NCBI RefSeq assembly: GCF_027307225.1
Contig: NZ_DAHUXJ010000053.1
Location: forward strand, 1 to 64,000
DNA: 64,000 bases
Reading direction: 5' to 3'
Source of the DNA: Bradyrhizobium sp.
GTDB taxonomy: Bacteria > Pseudomonadota > Alphaproteobacteria > Rhizobiales > Xanthobacteraceae
Within the stretch, counting starts at the first letter, position 1; the number at the start of each line of letters is the position of its first letter. Below are positions 16,933 through 25,758 of the stretch, one piece after another. The position numbers were made by a program, and so were the translations under genes. The notes under the pieces were generated by a model. That model did not search any database. It saw only the letters and a program-made list of their open reading frames with translations, and was not told the DNA's origin.

Positions 16933-17457
16933 GTGAGGCGTCAAACAGCAACAAGCGGGATCAATCCCGCAGGGTCGAGCCGCGCATTGCGGCTCGACCC
17001 TCTCTCTTTGCCCGTGAGCTTCGATGCGCAGGACGTTCGCGCCGACAACGGCGTGCGTCGTGTCGAGCTTCACCGCGAGCGTGTCGTGCTGCGGCGTGCC
17101 GTCCAGGGCATGCGGATGGCCATCAACCTTCGTGTCAGCGATTTCCGCGGCATTGCGCTGCGTGGCGTCGACGACGTCCAGACGCTGGTGCTGCTGCACC
17201 GCGACCCATCTCTGACGATCCCGCTTTGCGTCAGTTCAGATCCCGACGAGCTTGCATCCGCCTGGCAGACATGGAGCGACATCTTCGCGCTGCCGCAACT
17301 CTTTGAGGAAGCGCCAGGCGAGCCGGCGCCACGGCGGCGGCGGCGCAACGCGATCCGCGCACGGCGTCCGAAATTCCTGGTGCGACGGCGCGGCGGCGGC
17401 GCGATCGACACTGCCAATGTCCATCGCCGCGAACGCGAGATCATCGCCCGCAACTGA
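16933..17457 (+). CDS. DUF6101-like protein of unknown function
   Basis: 174 residues, no signal peptide or membrane segment, very basic C-terminal third (a run of six Arg near residues 133-138 and several more later). I believe it belongs to a Bradyrhizobiaceae family annotated as DUF6101, but function is unknown. Starts with GTG at 16933 after a GGGGAGA ribosome site about 8 nt upstream. The first 23 codons contain two consecutive perfect hairpins in the RNA (16956-16971 and 16973-17001). The basic tail suggests nucleic-acid or membrane-surface binding (inference). Confidence 0.7.
   Translation: MRRQTATSGINPAGSSRALRLDPLSLPVSFDAQDVRADNGVRRVELHRERVVLRRAVQGMRMAINLRVSDFRGIALRGVDDVQTLVLLHRDPSLTIPLCVSSDPDELASAWQTWSDIFALPQLFEEAPGEPAPRRRRRNAIRARRPKFLVRRRGGGAIDTANVHRREREIIARN
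16956..17001 (+). promoter_or_regulatory. two tandem hairpins within the start of the DUF6101 coding region
   Basis: GCGGGAT/ATCCCGC with a 2-nt loop (16956-16971) is followed at once by GGGTCGAGCCGC/GCGGCTCGACCC with a 5-nt loop (16973-17001), then TCTCTCTTT. The second stem has 12 perfect GC-rich pairs. Its position at codons 14-23 suggests a block to elongation or early termination (inference). Confidence 0.5.
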
Positions 17458-17461
17458 TCGT

Positions 17462-17484
17462 GGGCCGGCCGGTTTAGCCGGCCC
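17462..17484. terminator. GC-rich hairpin between converging DUF6101 and ubiA genes
   Basis: GGGCCGGC (17462-17469) pairs with GCCGGCCC (17477-17484). The ubiA stop codon lies in the loop. There is no strong T-run, so termination is plausible but unproven. Confidence 0.4.
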
Positions 17485-18406
17485 TCATCAGCGCATCCAC
17501 CAATAGCCCGGCGAACAGCAACAGCCCTGCGTCGCGGTTGGATTTGAAGACGCGCAGGCAAAGCGCGGGGTCGCTGATATCGAGCCGCGCGATCTGCCAG
17601 CCAAGATGGATCGCGAACGCTGCAAGGCCGATCCATCCAGCCGGACCGATGCCGGCGATCCTGATCGCTACACCGATCAGGATCGCGGCCAGACCGTAAA
17701 ACACGATCAGCGCCCGATGCGTGCGGGCGCCGAACAACCGCGCGGTCGATTTGACGCCGATCAGCGCATCGTCCTCTGTGTCCTGATGCGCGTAGATGGT
17801 GTCATAGCCGATCACCCAGGCGATCGATCCGGCGTAAAGTACAAGCGCCGGCAGCCCGATGCTTCCGAGCAGGACCGCAAATCCCATCAAGGCGCCCCAC
17901 GAGAAGGCAAGCCCCAGCACGACCTGCGGCCACCAGGTGATGCGCTTCATGAACGGATAGACCGCAACGATGGCCAGCGAAGCGATACCGGCTGCGATCG
18001 CGAAGCGGTTGAACTGAAGTAGTACAACAAGGCCTACCACGGCTTGCGCGACCAAAAACACGAGGGCCTGTCGCACGCTCACCTGGCCGGCCGGGATCGG
18101 GCGCGATCGCGTGCGCTCGACCTTGGCGTCGAGATCGCGATCGGTGATGTCATTCCAGGTGCAGCCGGCGCCACGCATGGCAAACGCGCCAACAAGAAAC
18201 AAAGCGATCACGATCGGCAATCGCCTGACGTCGTGTGCCAGCGCTGACGCGATCGCGGCCGACCACCAGCACGGCAGCAACAACAGCCAGGAACCGATCG
18301 GACGGTCGAGGCGGGCAAGCCTCAGATAGGGCCGAGACCACAACGGCGCACGCGTATCGACCCAATTGCCGGTCGCGTCCGCAACGCGCGCCGCAGCCTC
18401 AATCAT
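17474..18406 (-). CDS. ubiA: 4-hydroxybenzoate polyprenyltransferase UbiA
   Basis: Attaches the polyprenyl tail to 4-hydroxybenzoate in ubiquinone synthesis, in the inner membrane. 310 residues with about eight or nine transmembrane helices. The first Asp-rich motif NDITDRDLD is at residues 85-93. The second is less regular, in IGYDTIYAHQDTEDD (about 195-210). DRPIGSWLLLLPC at 34-46 is the usual N-terminal signature. Convergent with the DUF6101 gene. Confidence 0.95.
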   Translation of the reverse strand: MIEAAARVADATGNWVDTRAPLWSRPYLRLARLDRPIGSWLLLLPCWWSAAIASALAHDVRRLPIVIALFLVGAFAMRGAGCTWNDITDRDLDAKVERTRSRPIPAGQVSVRQALVFLVAQAVVGLVVLLQFNRFAIAAGIASLAIVAVYPFMKRITWWPQVVLGLAFSWGALMGFAVLLGSIGLPALVLYAGSIAWVIGYDTIYAHQDTEDDALIGVKSTARLFGARTHRALIVFYGLAAILIGVAIRIAGIGPAGWIGLAAFAIHLGWQIARLDISDPALCLRVFKSNRDAGLLLFAGLLVDALMRAG

Positions 18407-18458
18407 AACGCCCCGGCGCCTGCTGTGTCGGATATTCCGTTCAGGTCAACGACACGCG

Positions 18459-19220
18459 TCATCGCGTGAGCGCATTGCCGCTCAGCGTGTCGAACGTCGT
18501 GCCGCCGCTTTTCTTGGTGGCGTTCGCCTCCGGAATCGACGCAGCAGAACCCAGCACATCCGACAGGCTTGGACCGGCGGAACCCTGGCTTTTCATATTG
18601 GCAGCGGCGTTGCATATCTTCGTCAGCATATCCTCGCTACGCTTGTGGCCGGTCTTGAGCTGCTGGCTGATCTGTGGCGGGATCTCGCATCGTGCGGCGT
18701 TGGTCTCGACGAATTTCATCATTTTGACCTCGGCCTGGATGAAGCTGGTCATCAGCTTGCACGCCACATCAGGACCGGCGTGCTTGTCGCTGGCCGCCCT
18801 GAGAAGCTTACCGCGCCTTTCCGCTTCTTCGCGCATCGGCATGAATTGCTTCATGCAGTTATCGACTGCTCCCGATTGCGTCGGAGGTGCTGCAAAGGTT
18901 GACGCCCCGCCGGGTCCCGGAAAAAAAGCAGGCGCCGGTACGTTGCCGAAAGAGGAGGACGGCATCGGCGAATTGCCGAGAGAGTGTGCCCCGCCGCCGT
19001 TCACCGGCGGGAAGGCAGGATCATTGACCGTTCCTGCTTTTTTCCCGGCCCCATTCACGGGCGGGAACGCTGGATCGTTGAGGGTGCCCGCCTGGCCCGG
19101 CAGCGGCGCAGGAAACGCGCCCTGTGCCGAAGCCTGCCCTGCTTGAAACGTTACAACGGCCACCACGGCTAGCACCGCCGATCCGAGGTCCCTGCGCCAC
19201 AGGCGGCGAGTTCTCTTCAC
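18459..19220 (-). CDS. exported protein of unknown function whose signal peptide starts inside a hairpin element
   Basis: About 253 residues. Signal peptide then a Pro/Gly-rich linker with FPAPLPGQAGTLNDPAFPPVNG-like repeats (roughly three copies), then a helical domain with four conserved-looking Cys. I do not recognise the family. I place the start at GTG 19220, which gives VKRTRRLWRRDLG followed by a hydrophobic core and ASA|Q cleavage, a textbook signal. The basic n-region is encoded by hairpin element A4. An ATG at 19271 inside B4 is an alternative; it would add 17 residues before the signal. The reading frame stays open through both elements. Confidence 0.65.
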   Translation of the reverse strand: MKRTRRLWRRDLGSAVLAVVAVVTFQAGQASAQGAFPAPLPGQAGTLNDPAFPPVNGAGKKAGTVNDPAFPPVNGGGAHSLGNSPMPSSSFGNVPAPAFFPGPGGASTFAAPPTQSGAVDNCMKQFMPMREEAERRGKLLRAASDKHAGPDVACKLMTSFIQAEVKMMKFVETNAARCEIPPQISQQLKTGHKRSEDMLTKICNAAANMKSQGSAGPSLSDVLGSAASIPEANATKKSGGTTFDTLSGNALTR

Positions 19221-19247
19221 GGATTTCAGATCGAGAAGCGGTGCTGG
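19169..19247. repeat. CTAG hairpin element, subtype A (A4), diverged
   Basis: A 79-bp relative of A1-A3 running from CTAGCACCGC to GCGGTGCTGG, with more mismatches between arms. It overlaps the 5' end of the adjacent minus-strand gene and its sequence is read as the charged start of a signal peptide. Confidence 0.8.
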
Positions 19248-19260
19248 AATCGTCAACTTG

Positions 19261-19337
19261 TTAGTGCCCATGACTTTCCGAAGTTCGCAAAAAGGTCTTG
19301 CAGAGGGGACGTGCGAGCTTCGGAAAGTGGACACTAA
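19261..19337. repeat. CTAG hairpin element, subtype B (B4), diverged
   Basis: Begins TTAGTGCCCATGACTTTCCG and ends GGACACTAA. The arms GACTTTCCGAAGTTCGC and GCGAGCTTCGGAAAGT still pair, but the loop region has drifted. Partner of A4, 13 bp away. Confidence 0.8.
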
Positions 19338-19560
19338 TGGCGCGATCAACTGGCGGATCATCAATGCTGTTCCCTCAGGCCCGAACACTTTCCCGACAGG
19401 AGAGCGACTCCATTGTCGGCATTTTACGATTGCTGCCAGTGGTTAACAACCCGTTGAATAGGGCAAGAGCGCGGCGCAACGCCGCCCCCAAACCGGGAAT
19501 AATCACGCAATTTCTCATCCTTTTGGGCTAAAAAGCCCGCCGAAAGGACCCCGATCGGTA

Positions 19561-20316
19561 ATGCCCTCGCATGATTTCCGCAAACCTCGGCTGTTCGTGG
19601 ACGCGCCCCTCGAAAGCGGCGCCACCGTGACGCTCGCGAGGGACCAGAGCAACTATCTCGGCAACGTGCTGAGGCTTTCGGCCGGCGACGGCATTCTCGT
19701 CTTCAATGGGCGCGACGGCGAATGGCAAGCTTCGATCACCGGTCGCAAGCGGCCTGACGGCCTGCAAGTCGAAGGCAGAACCCGGCCGCAAGATCGCCTC
19801 GGCGAATTCGCTTACGTGTTCGCGCCGCTGAAGCACGCGCGCCTCGATTATATCGTGCAAAAGGCTGTCGAGATGGGCGTCTCGTCCCTGCAGCCGGTGA
19901 TGACTCGTTTCACCCAGGTCTCCCGGGTCAACAGCGAACGGATGCGGGCCAATGTCATCGAGGCAGCCGAGCAATGCGGTATTCTCGCCATCGCCGAGGT
20001 TGCGGAACCGGTCACCTTTGACCGGTTTCTGGCGCGCCGAAAGGCAGAGCGGCTACTTGTCTTTTGCGACGAAGCGGCCGACGTCGCCAATCCATTGAGT
20101 GCGTTGGCGCGCGAAAGACCGCCCGGAGGCATCGATATCCTGATCGGACCGGAGGGCGGATTTGCCGAGGAGGAGCGCGCCGCCTTGCTGCGCCAGCCGA
20201 ACACGTTGCGGCTGTCGCTGGGTCCGCGGATCTTGCGGGCCGATACCGCGGGCGTCGCGGCGCTGGCGCTGGTCCAGGCCGCACTCGGCGATTGGACCGC
20301 CGATGCTGCCCGATAG
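19561..20316 (+). CDS. rsmE: 16S rRNA (uracil(1498)-N(3))-methyltransferase RsmE
   Basis: Methylates N3 of U1498 in 16S rRNA. 251 residues with an N-terminal PUA-like domain (FVDAPL, LRLSAGDGILVFNG) and a C-terminal SPOUT knot: KAVEMGVSSLQPVMTRF, the SAM-site GPEGGFAEEE near 197-206 and LGPRILRADTAGVAAL near 220-235. Start at the ATG 19561. Likely the first gene of the stretch leading to hisZ-hisG, but 205 bp and a tandem repeat separate them. Confidence 0.94.
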   Translation: MPSHDFRKPRLFVDAPLESGATVTLARDQSNYLGNVLRLSAGDGILVFNGRDGEWQASITGRKRPDGLQVEGRTRPQDRLGEFAYVFAPLKHARLDYIVQKAVEMGVSSLQPVMTRFTQVSRVNSERMRANVIEAAEQCGILAIAEVAEPVTFDRFLARRKAERLLVFCDEAADVANPLSALARERPPGGIDILIGPEGGFAEEERAALLRQPNTLRLSLGPRILRADTAGVAALALVQAALGDWTADAAR

Positions 20317-20325
20317 GACATCCGA

Positions 20326-20357
20326 TCGTTAAGACACTTGGTCGTTAAGACACTTGG
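20326..20357 (+). repeat. perfect 16-bp tandem repeat upstream of hisZ
   Basis: TCGTTAAGACACTTGG occurs twice head to tail with no mismatch, 165-196 bp before the hisZ start and immediately after rsmE. It could be a short duplication or a pair of binding sites in the hisZ promoter region. Confidence 0.7.
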
Positions 20358-20521
20358 CCGATCATGGTCGAAACCTTGGTTGCGCCATGCTAAAGGCTGC
20401 GCCAGCGCCTTGGGGCCGGACATCGGGCCGAAAAGCGTCAAGTCAGTAAAATTACTTTGATTCAACGACTTAGGTGTATTTCGGTCTTGCGAACCCGCTT
20501 TCAAGAGATTTGGACTGCAAG

Positions 20522-21685
20522 ATGATCGCGACCGCCGCCCCTCGTGCGACCGGGTCCGCCGCATGGGCGGAAGCACTGCTACGGTCATTTGCGGAAGCCG
20601 GCTACGCCCTGGCCGAACCTGCCGTCCTGCAGCCAGCCGAGCCTTTTCTTGACCTTTCCGGCGAAGATATCCGCAAGAGCCTTTACCTCACGACCGACGC
20701 CACCGGCGAAGAACAGTGCCTGCGCCCTGACCTGACAATCCCGGTGGCGCGCGAATACCTCTCCTCAGGCCGCGCCGGACAGCCTGCGGGATTTAGCTAT
20801 CTCGGCCCGGTGTTTCGCTATCGCAGCGGAGCGCCCAGCGAGTTCCTGCAGGCCGGCATCGAATCGTTCGGACGGGCCGATCGCCCGGCAGCGGATGCCG
20901 AAATGCTGGCGCTGGCCTTGCAGGCAGCACAGGCTTTTGGCCTGAACGAGGTCGAGATCCGCGCCGGCGATGTCGCCCTCTTCACGTCCCTCATCGATGC
21001 GCTCGGTCTTTATCCGGTATGGCGCCGGCGGCTGATCAAGGATTTCAACCGCAAGATCAGCCTCGAACAGGACATCGAACGGCTCGCGCTCGCAAGCGCC
21101 GCACCCCCCAACGAGTATGAGGGCGTGCTCGCCGCGCTTGCCGGCTCCGATCGCAAGGCGGCGCTGGCGCTGGTGACCGACCTGATGTCGATCGCCGGCA
21201 CCAGCAATGTTGGCGGCCGCACCGTTGCCGAAATCGCCGACCGCTTTCTCGAGCAGTCGACTTTGAAGGCGGGCGCGCTGCCGCGCGATGCGCTTGCCAT
21301 CATCAAACGCTTTCTTGCCGTCGCCGGTGACCCGCGCGATGCGGTCGCCCAACTGCGCGCGCTGGCAAATGACTGCAAGCTAGATATCGATGCGGCCGTC
21401 GATGCACTCGACAGCCGCGTCGGCTTCATGGTCGGGCGTGGCATCGACGTCGCGAAAATGCGCTTCTCGACCGCATTCGGACGCGGGCTTGATTATTACA
21501 CCGGCTTCGAATTCGAGCTTCACGCCAAGGGCGATGGCGTCGAACCGTTGGTCGCCGGCGGCAGATATGACGGGCTGTTGCAGCGACTCGGTTCGGCCGC
21601 CGCCATTCCGGCGGTTGGATTTTCGGTGTGGGTCGAGGCCTTCGCCAAACTCGGCACCCCCGCCGCCTCCGGGAGGCCGTCGTGA
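20522..21685 (+). CDS. hisZ: ATP phosphoribosyltransferase regulatory subunit HisZ
   Basis: A histidyl-tRNA-synthetase-like protein without aminoacylation that allosterically supports HisG in the first step of histidine synthesis. 387 residues: class II motifs remain ([17 protein letters not shown], then [14 protein letters not shown], and [21 protein letters not shown] near the C-terminus). I chose the ATG at 20522; the 16 codons before it are not family-like. It overlaps hisG by 4 bp (GTGA). Confidence 0.93.
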   Translation: MIATAAPRATGSAAWAEALLRSFAEAGYALAEPAVLQPAEPFLDLSGEDIRKSLYLTTDATGEEQCLRPDLTIPVAREYLSSGRAGQPAGFSYLGPVFRYRSGAPSEFLQAGIESFGRADRPAADAEMLALALQAAQAFGLNEVEIRAGDVALFTSLIDALGLYPVWRRRLIKDFNRKISLEQDIERLALASAAPPNEYEGVLAALAGSDRKAALALVTDLMSIAGTSNVGGRTVAEIADRFLEQSTLKAGALPRDALAIIKRFLAVAGDPRDAVAQLRALANDCKLDIDAAVDALDSRVGFMVGRGIDVAKMRFSTAFGRGLDYYTGFEFELHAKGDGVEPLVAGGRYDGLLQRLGSAAAIPAVGFSVWVEAFAKLGTPAASGRPS

Positions 21686-22659
21686 CCACGCCCTTCGTTC
21701 TCGCCGTTCCCTCGAAGGGCCGGTTGCAGGAAAACGCCGAAGCCTTCTTCACCCGCGCCGGGCTGGCCTTGGCGAAGCCGCGCGGCGCCCGCGAATATCG
21801 CGGCACCATCATGGGCCTCGACAATGTCGAGATTGCCTATCTGTCGGCCGGCGAGATTGCCTCGCAACTGGCGCGCGGTGCGGTGCATCTCGGCATTACC
21901 GGCGAAGATCTCGTGCGCGAGAGCATTGTCGATGCCGACAAGCGCGTGCTTCTGATCGACAGCCTCGGCTTCGGCAGCGCCAACGTCGTAGTAGCGGTCC
22001 CGCAGGCATGGATCGACGTGCGGACCATGGCCGATCTAGACGACGTCACGTCGGGCTTTCGCGAACAGCATAACCGGCGGATGCGGGTCGCGACCAAATA
22101 CATCAACCTGACCCGCGCATTCTTCGCTTCCCATGGCATCGTCGACTACCGCATCGTCGAGAGCGCCGGCGCGACCGAAGGCGCGCCCGCCGCGGGCACA
22201 GCGGAAATGATCGTCGATATCACCACGACCGGCGCGACGCTGGCTGCCAACGGTCTGAAGGTGCTCGACGACGGCGTGATCCTGAAGAGCCACGCCAATC
22301 TCGTCGCCTCGCGCGAGGCCGACTGGTCGAGCGAAGCACGGGAAACAGCGCGCGTCATACTCGACCACATTGCCGCCCGCGCGCGGGCGAGCCAATACCG
22401 CGAGGTCCGCACCCGCTTTACCGCCTGCAACGCGGCGTTGCTGGCCGAAGCCCAGGAGCGCTTCGGCGTGGCGTTGCCGTTCGGCGGACCAACGTCGTCC
22501 GGAATGGTGACCCTGCACTGTCCGCCGGCGCAGCTCTACGCACTTGGCAGCTTCCTGCGCAATCACGGGGCCGACACGGTTTCGGTGGCTTCCCTCGATT
22601 ATGTGCTCGACCGCGAAAATCCCCTGTTCGCCCGGCTCGAGGCGTTCCTCAGACAATAA
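21682..22659 (+). CDS. hisG: ATP phosphoribosyltransferase HisG
   Basis: Condenses ATP and PRPP, the committed step of histidine synthesis. 325 residues from the GTG at 21682, which has GGGAGG about 7 nt upstream and overlaps the hisZ stop. It opens [19 protein letters not shown], and has the PRPP-site region [18 protein letters not shown] near 174-191. It is longer than the roughly 210-residue short form usual with HisZ; the extra C-terminal 80 residues resemble an alphaproteobacterial variant in length, and I cannot show an ACT-type regulatory domain from sequence. Confidence 0.93.
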   Translation: MTTPFVLAVPSKGRLQENAEAFFTRAGLALAKPRGAREYRGTIMGLDNVEIAYLSAGEIASQLARGAVHLGITGEDLVRESIVDADKRVLLIDSLGFGSANVVVAVPQAWIDVRTMADLDDVTSGFREQHNRRMRVATKYINLTRAFFASHGIVDYRIVESAGATEGAPAAGTAEMIVDITTTGATLAANGLKVLDDGVILKSHANLVASREADWSSEARETARVILDHIAARARASQYREVRTRFTACNAALLAEAQERFGVALPFGGPTSSGMVTLHCPPAQLYALGSFLRNHGADTVSVASLDYVLDRENPLFARLEAFLRQ

Positions 22660-22770
22660 ATCGCAGGTACCTTCCCGTGGCGACATTCCAGCGCGATTGC
22701 CATATGGTGCGCCAAGGCGGGTTGTCGGGCGAAATGGGTACTCGCCGGTGCTGAGACTGGAAACCGATCG

Positions 22771-23817
22771 ATGACACTGGGCACAGACGTATCGAGCCTG
22801 TCGACGACCGCCGCGACGGCTGCGGCGCGCGGCCTGTCGATCGTCGTACCGGTGTACAACGAGGCGACCGGCCTCGCCTCGCTGCATCAGCGGCTTTGCG
22901 GTCTCGCAAAAGGCCTCGACCATCGCTATCGGCTGCGCTGCGAAGTCGTCTATGTCGATGACGGCAGTTCCGACGCGACACTCATCGTCGCACGCGGACT
23001 GAAGGCGGATTGCATCGACGTTCAGGTCGTCTCGCTGTCGCGCAATTTCGGCAAGGAAGCAGCGCTGATGGCGGGCCTCGACCATGCACGGCAGGGCGCG
23101 GTTCTGTTCATGGACGGCGACGGCCAGCACCCGCCGGACCTGGTCGAAAAGCTGGTCAGCCACTGGATCGATGACGGCTACGACGTCGTCTATACGGCGA
23201 AGGCGCACCGCGACAATGAATCCCTGCTGCGGCGATTGTCCGTGCGCGGCTTCTACGCCCTGATCAATTGGGGCGCCCGGCAGAAGATCCCGGAAGACGC
23301 CGGCGACTTCCGCCTGCTGTCGCCACGGGCCGCCGCCGCGCTACGGCAATTGCCGGAGCGCAACCGCTTCTTCAAAGGTCTGGCAAGCTGGATCGGCTTT
23401 CGCCAGATTCGCGTCGACTATGAACCGGCCGCACGCGCGCACGGCATCACGACATTCAGCGCCGGACGGCTGGTCGGGCTTTCGATCGAAGGGTTGACCT
23501 CGTTCTCGGTCGCACCGCTTCGCTTCGCGAGCCTGCTCGGCGTGCTGCTGGCGTCCGTGGCCTTCCTGTTCGGCCTGTCGATCCTCTGGGAAACGTGGGT
23601 GGATGGAAAGTCGGTTCCCGGCTATCCCTCGCTGATCGTAGGCCTGATGACGATCGGCGGTGTACAGTTGATCATGATCGGCATCGTCGGAGAATATATC
23701 GGCAAGATCCTTTCCGAACTGAAGGCGCGCCCGATCTATTTCGTTGCCGAACATTCCGAGAAGCGCACCGATGCGCGCACGGATAACGAAGCCGATCAAA
23801 GGACGGCGGCGGAATGA
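22771..23817 (+). CDS. family 2 glycosyltransferase, polyprenyl-phosphate type (ArnC/GtrB-like)
   Basis: 348 residues. GT-A domain with VPVYNEATGLASL, VDDGSSDATL and the metal-binding FMDGDGQHPPDL, followed by the acceptor-side ERNRFFKGLASWIGF. Two C-terminal transmembrane helices (about 246-270 and 283-310) are typical of enzymes that load a sugar onto undecaprenyl phosphate at the inner membrane. It overlaps the following deacetylase gene by 4 bp (ATGA), so the pair very likely acts on the same lipid-linked sugar. Sugar identity unknown. Confidence 0.88.
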   Translation: MTLGTDVSSLSTTAATAAARGLSIVVPVYNEATGLASLHQRLCGLAKGLDHRYRLRCEVVYVDDGSSDATLIVARGLKADCIDVQVVSLSRNFGKEAALMAGLDHARQGAVLFMDGDGQHPPDLVEKLVSHWIDDGYDVVYTAKAHRDNESLLRRLSVRGFYALINWGARQKIPEDAGDFRLLSPRAAAALRQLPERNRFFKGLASWIGFRQIRVDYEPAARAHGITTFSAGRLVGLSIEGLTSFSVAPLRFASLLGVLLASVAFLFGLSILWETWVDGKSVPGYPSLIVGLMTIGGVQLIMIGIVGEYIGKILSELKARPIYFVAEHSEKRTDARTDNEADQRTAAE

Positions 23818-24644
23818 GCCGACGCATCTGGTTGTGCGCCGACGACTACGGCATCAGCCCCGGCGTCAATCGCGCCATTCGCGATCTGATCGAGAAGGGC
23901 CGTCTCAACGCCACGTCCGTCATGGTGGTGGGGTCGGCGATCGGCCGTGACGACGTGAACGCACTCGTCGCTTCCGCCAGATCCAATCGAGGCTGCGCCA
24001 TCGGCCTGCATGTCACTCTCACCGCGCCGTTTCGCCCGTTGACGATGCATTTCAGGCCGCTCGAGGGCGGCTTGTTTTTGCCGCACCCTACGCTGTTTCG
24101 CCGAGGCATCACGGGAAGGCTCGATTTTGAGCTCGTCCATACCGAAGTGACCGTGCAGATCGAGGCCTTTGCCGACTTGTTTGGCCGCGCGCCGGACTAT
24201 GTCGACAGCCATCAGCACGTCCATCTCTTTCCGGGCGTGCGTCAGGCTTTCCTGGCGGCGGCGAAGGCAGCAGCGCCAGGCGCGTGGGTTCGCCAATGCG
24301 GCCGCGACCGGCCATTGACCCGACGCCTCGGCTCGCCGAAGTCGCTGGTGCTCGACGCGCTCAGCGCACAATTCCGCAAGCGCGCGGCGCGCGCCGGACT
24401 CTCCTTCAATCCCGCCTTTGCCGGCGCCTACGATTTTTCGAAGCAGACGGAATTCGGCGCCTTGCTGGGACAATTCGTTCAGGGAATGCCGGAGGGAGGC
24501 GTTGTCATGTGTCATCCGGGCATCGTGGACGATGTACTGATCAGCCTCGATCCGTTCACCTTCCAGCGCGAGCGCGAATATGAATTCCTGGGCAGCGAAC
24601 AGTTCATGCCTTTGCTGGCGGCGAACGAACTCACGCTTGGCTGA
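23814..24644 (+). CDS. ChbG/YdjC-HpnK family carbohydrate deacetylase
   Basis: 276 residues. The metal-dependent deacetylase fold of the YdjC family is shown by LCADDYGISPGVN at the start (metal-binding Asp pair), HVTLTAPFRP, and DSHQHVHLFPG (metal His residues, about 123-133). In hopanoid clusters the family member HpnK deacetylates an N-acetylglucosaminyl hopanoid; here the partner is an ArnC-like transferase and no other hopanoid gene is present, so a lipid-linked N-acetyl sugar is the safer inference. Cotranslated with the transferase. Confidence 0.85.
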   Translation: MSRRIWLCADDYGISPGVNRAIRDLIEKGRLNATSVMVVGSAIGRDDVNALVASARSNRGCAIGLHVTLTAPFRPLTMHFRPLEGGLFLPHPTLFRRGITGRLDFELVHTEVTVQIEAFADLFGRAPDYVDSHQHVHLFPGVRQAFLAAAKAAAPGAWVRQCGRDRPLTRRLGSPKSLVLDALSAQFRKRAARAGLSFNPAFAGAYDFSKQTEFGALLGQFVQGMPEGGVVMCHPGIVDDVLISLDPFTFQREREYEFLGSEQFMPLLAANELTLG

Positions 24645-24835
24645 ACGCCCGACCGCATATCGTTGGCGTCAACGCGGCAACCCTGCCGGCAAATTTTTCG
24701 GGGTCCGATCAAGGATTTACAGGCGAAATGACGACCGCCCACTGCCCTACGTAAATTTAATTTCCGCCCGCACTACCTGCGACATGAACCCCGCTTACAT
24801 GCCAAGACAGGCTTTGAAAGCGAGGGAGAGGCCAG

Positions 24836-25687
24836 ATGACGCCGCAAGAACGCCAATTGGTTGACGACCTTTTCGAACGGTTGTCGAAGATGGAGGGTGC
24901 GCCGCGCGATTCCGATGCGACCGCTGCGATCGCCCAGGGTTTGCGGAACGCACCGAACGCGATCTACCCGCTGGTGCAGACGGTATTGGTACAGGACGAG
25001 GCGCTCAAGCAGGCTCACCACCGCATCGAGGAGTTGGAAAATCAAAGCGCACCTCAGCAAACTCAAGGCGGCGGCTTTCTCGATACCATGCGCGGTGCGC
25101 TGTTCGGGCAGGGTCAATCACAGGGCGGTCAATCGCAAGGTTCCGTCCCGAACGTTCGACCGCCCGAAGCCGGCAGCCGTCCAGTCTGGAACAGCGGCCA
25201 GGTTTTGCAGCAGACAGGGCGCAACGATGAACGCAACTATGGCCAGCCCTATGGCGGACCACAGGCGCCGATGGGTGGCGGAACGATGGGCGGCGGAATG
25301 ATGGGCGGTGGCGGTGGCTCATTTCTGGGAACCGCCGCGGCTGCCGCCGCGGGCATGGTCGGCGGATCGCTTCTGCTCAACAGCTTTCGCGGCATGATGG
25401 GCGGCAATCGCCAGGCTTTCGGCGAGACCGCGGCCACTAGCGATCGGAGCCCGTGGAGCGACCAATCCCGCAGTGACCTCGCACGCGACGCCGGCATCAA
25501 CAATATCGGCTCGCAAGATCTCGCCGCACAGGATCGTGCCCAGGATCTCGCTCAGGATCGTGACGACGACAATTCGCGCGACGGGCTATACGATACAGCG
25601 TCAGACGACGACCGCGACGACATGGACGCCGACAACTTCGACAACGATAGCGATAACGACAGCGATAACGACAGCGACTTCGCTTGA
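24836..25687 (+). CDS. DUF2076 family protein
   Basis: 283 residues. The N-terminal MTPQERQLVDDLFERLSKME and following coiled-coil region (to about 75) define DUF2076, sometimes annotated as periplasmic ligand-binding sensor though evidence is thin. Then come a Gln/Gly linker, a Gly/Met-rich stretch, a short hydrophobic segment FLGTAAAAAAGMVGGSLLL (about 163-181) and a strongly acidic tail ending in DND-type repeats (three copies of a DSDNDS unit). Followed by a strong terminator. Confidence 0.82.
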   Translation: MTPQERQLVDDLFERLSKMEGAPRDSDATAAIAQGLRNAPNAIYPLVQTVLVQDEALKQAHHRIEELENQSAPQQTQGGGFLDTMRGALFGQGQSQGGQSQGSVPNVRPPEAGSRPVWNSGQVLQQTGRNDERNYGQPYGGPQAPMGGGTMGGGMMGGGGGSFLGTAAAAAAGMVGGSLLLNSFRGMMGGNRQAFGETAATSDRSPWSDQSRSDLARDAGINNIGSQDLAAQDRAQDLAQDRDDDNSRDGLYDTASDDDRDDMDADNFDNDSDNDSDNDSDFA

Positions 25688-25705
25688 AAGGTTCTCAGGC
25701 AAATG

Positions 25706-25742
25706 AAAAACGGCCGCTCTGTTAGCAGCGGCCGTTTTATTT
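25706..25742. terminator. bidirectional rho-independent terminator
   Basis: ACGGCCGCT (25710-25718) pairs with AGCGGCCGT (25727-25735), with A-runs before and T-runs after. It separates the converging DUF2076 and L,D-transpeptidase genes and can serve both. Confidence 0.9.
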
Positions 25743-25758
25743 CGCGCGACCGGGTTGA

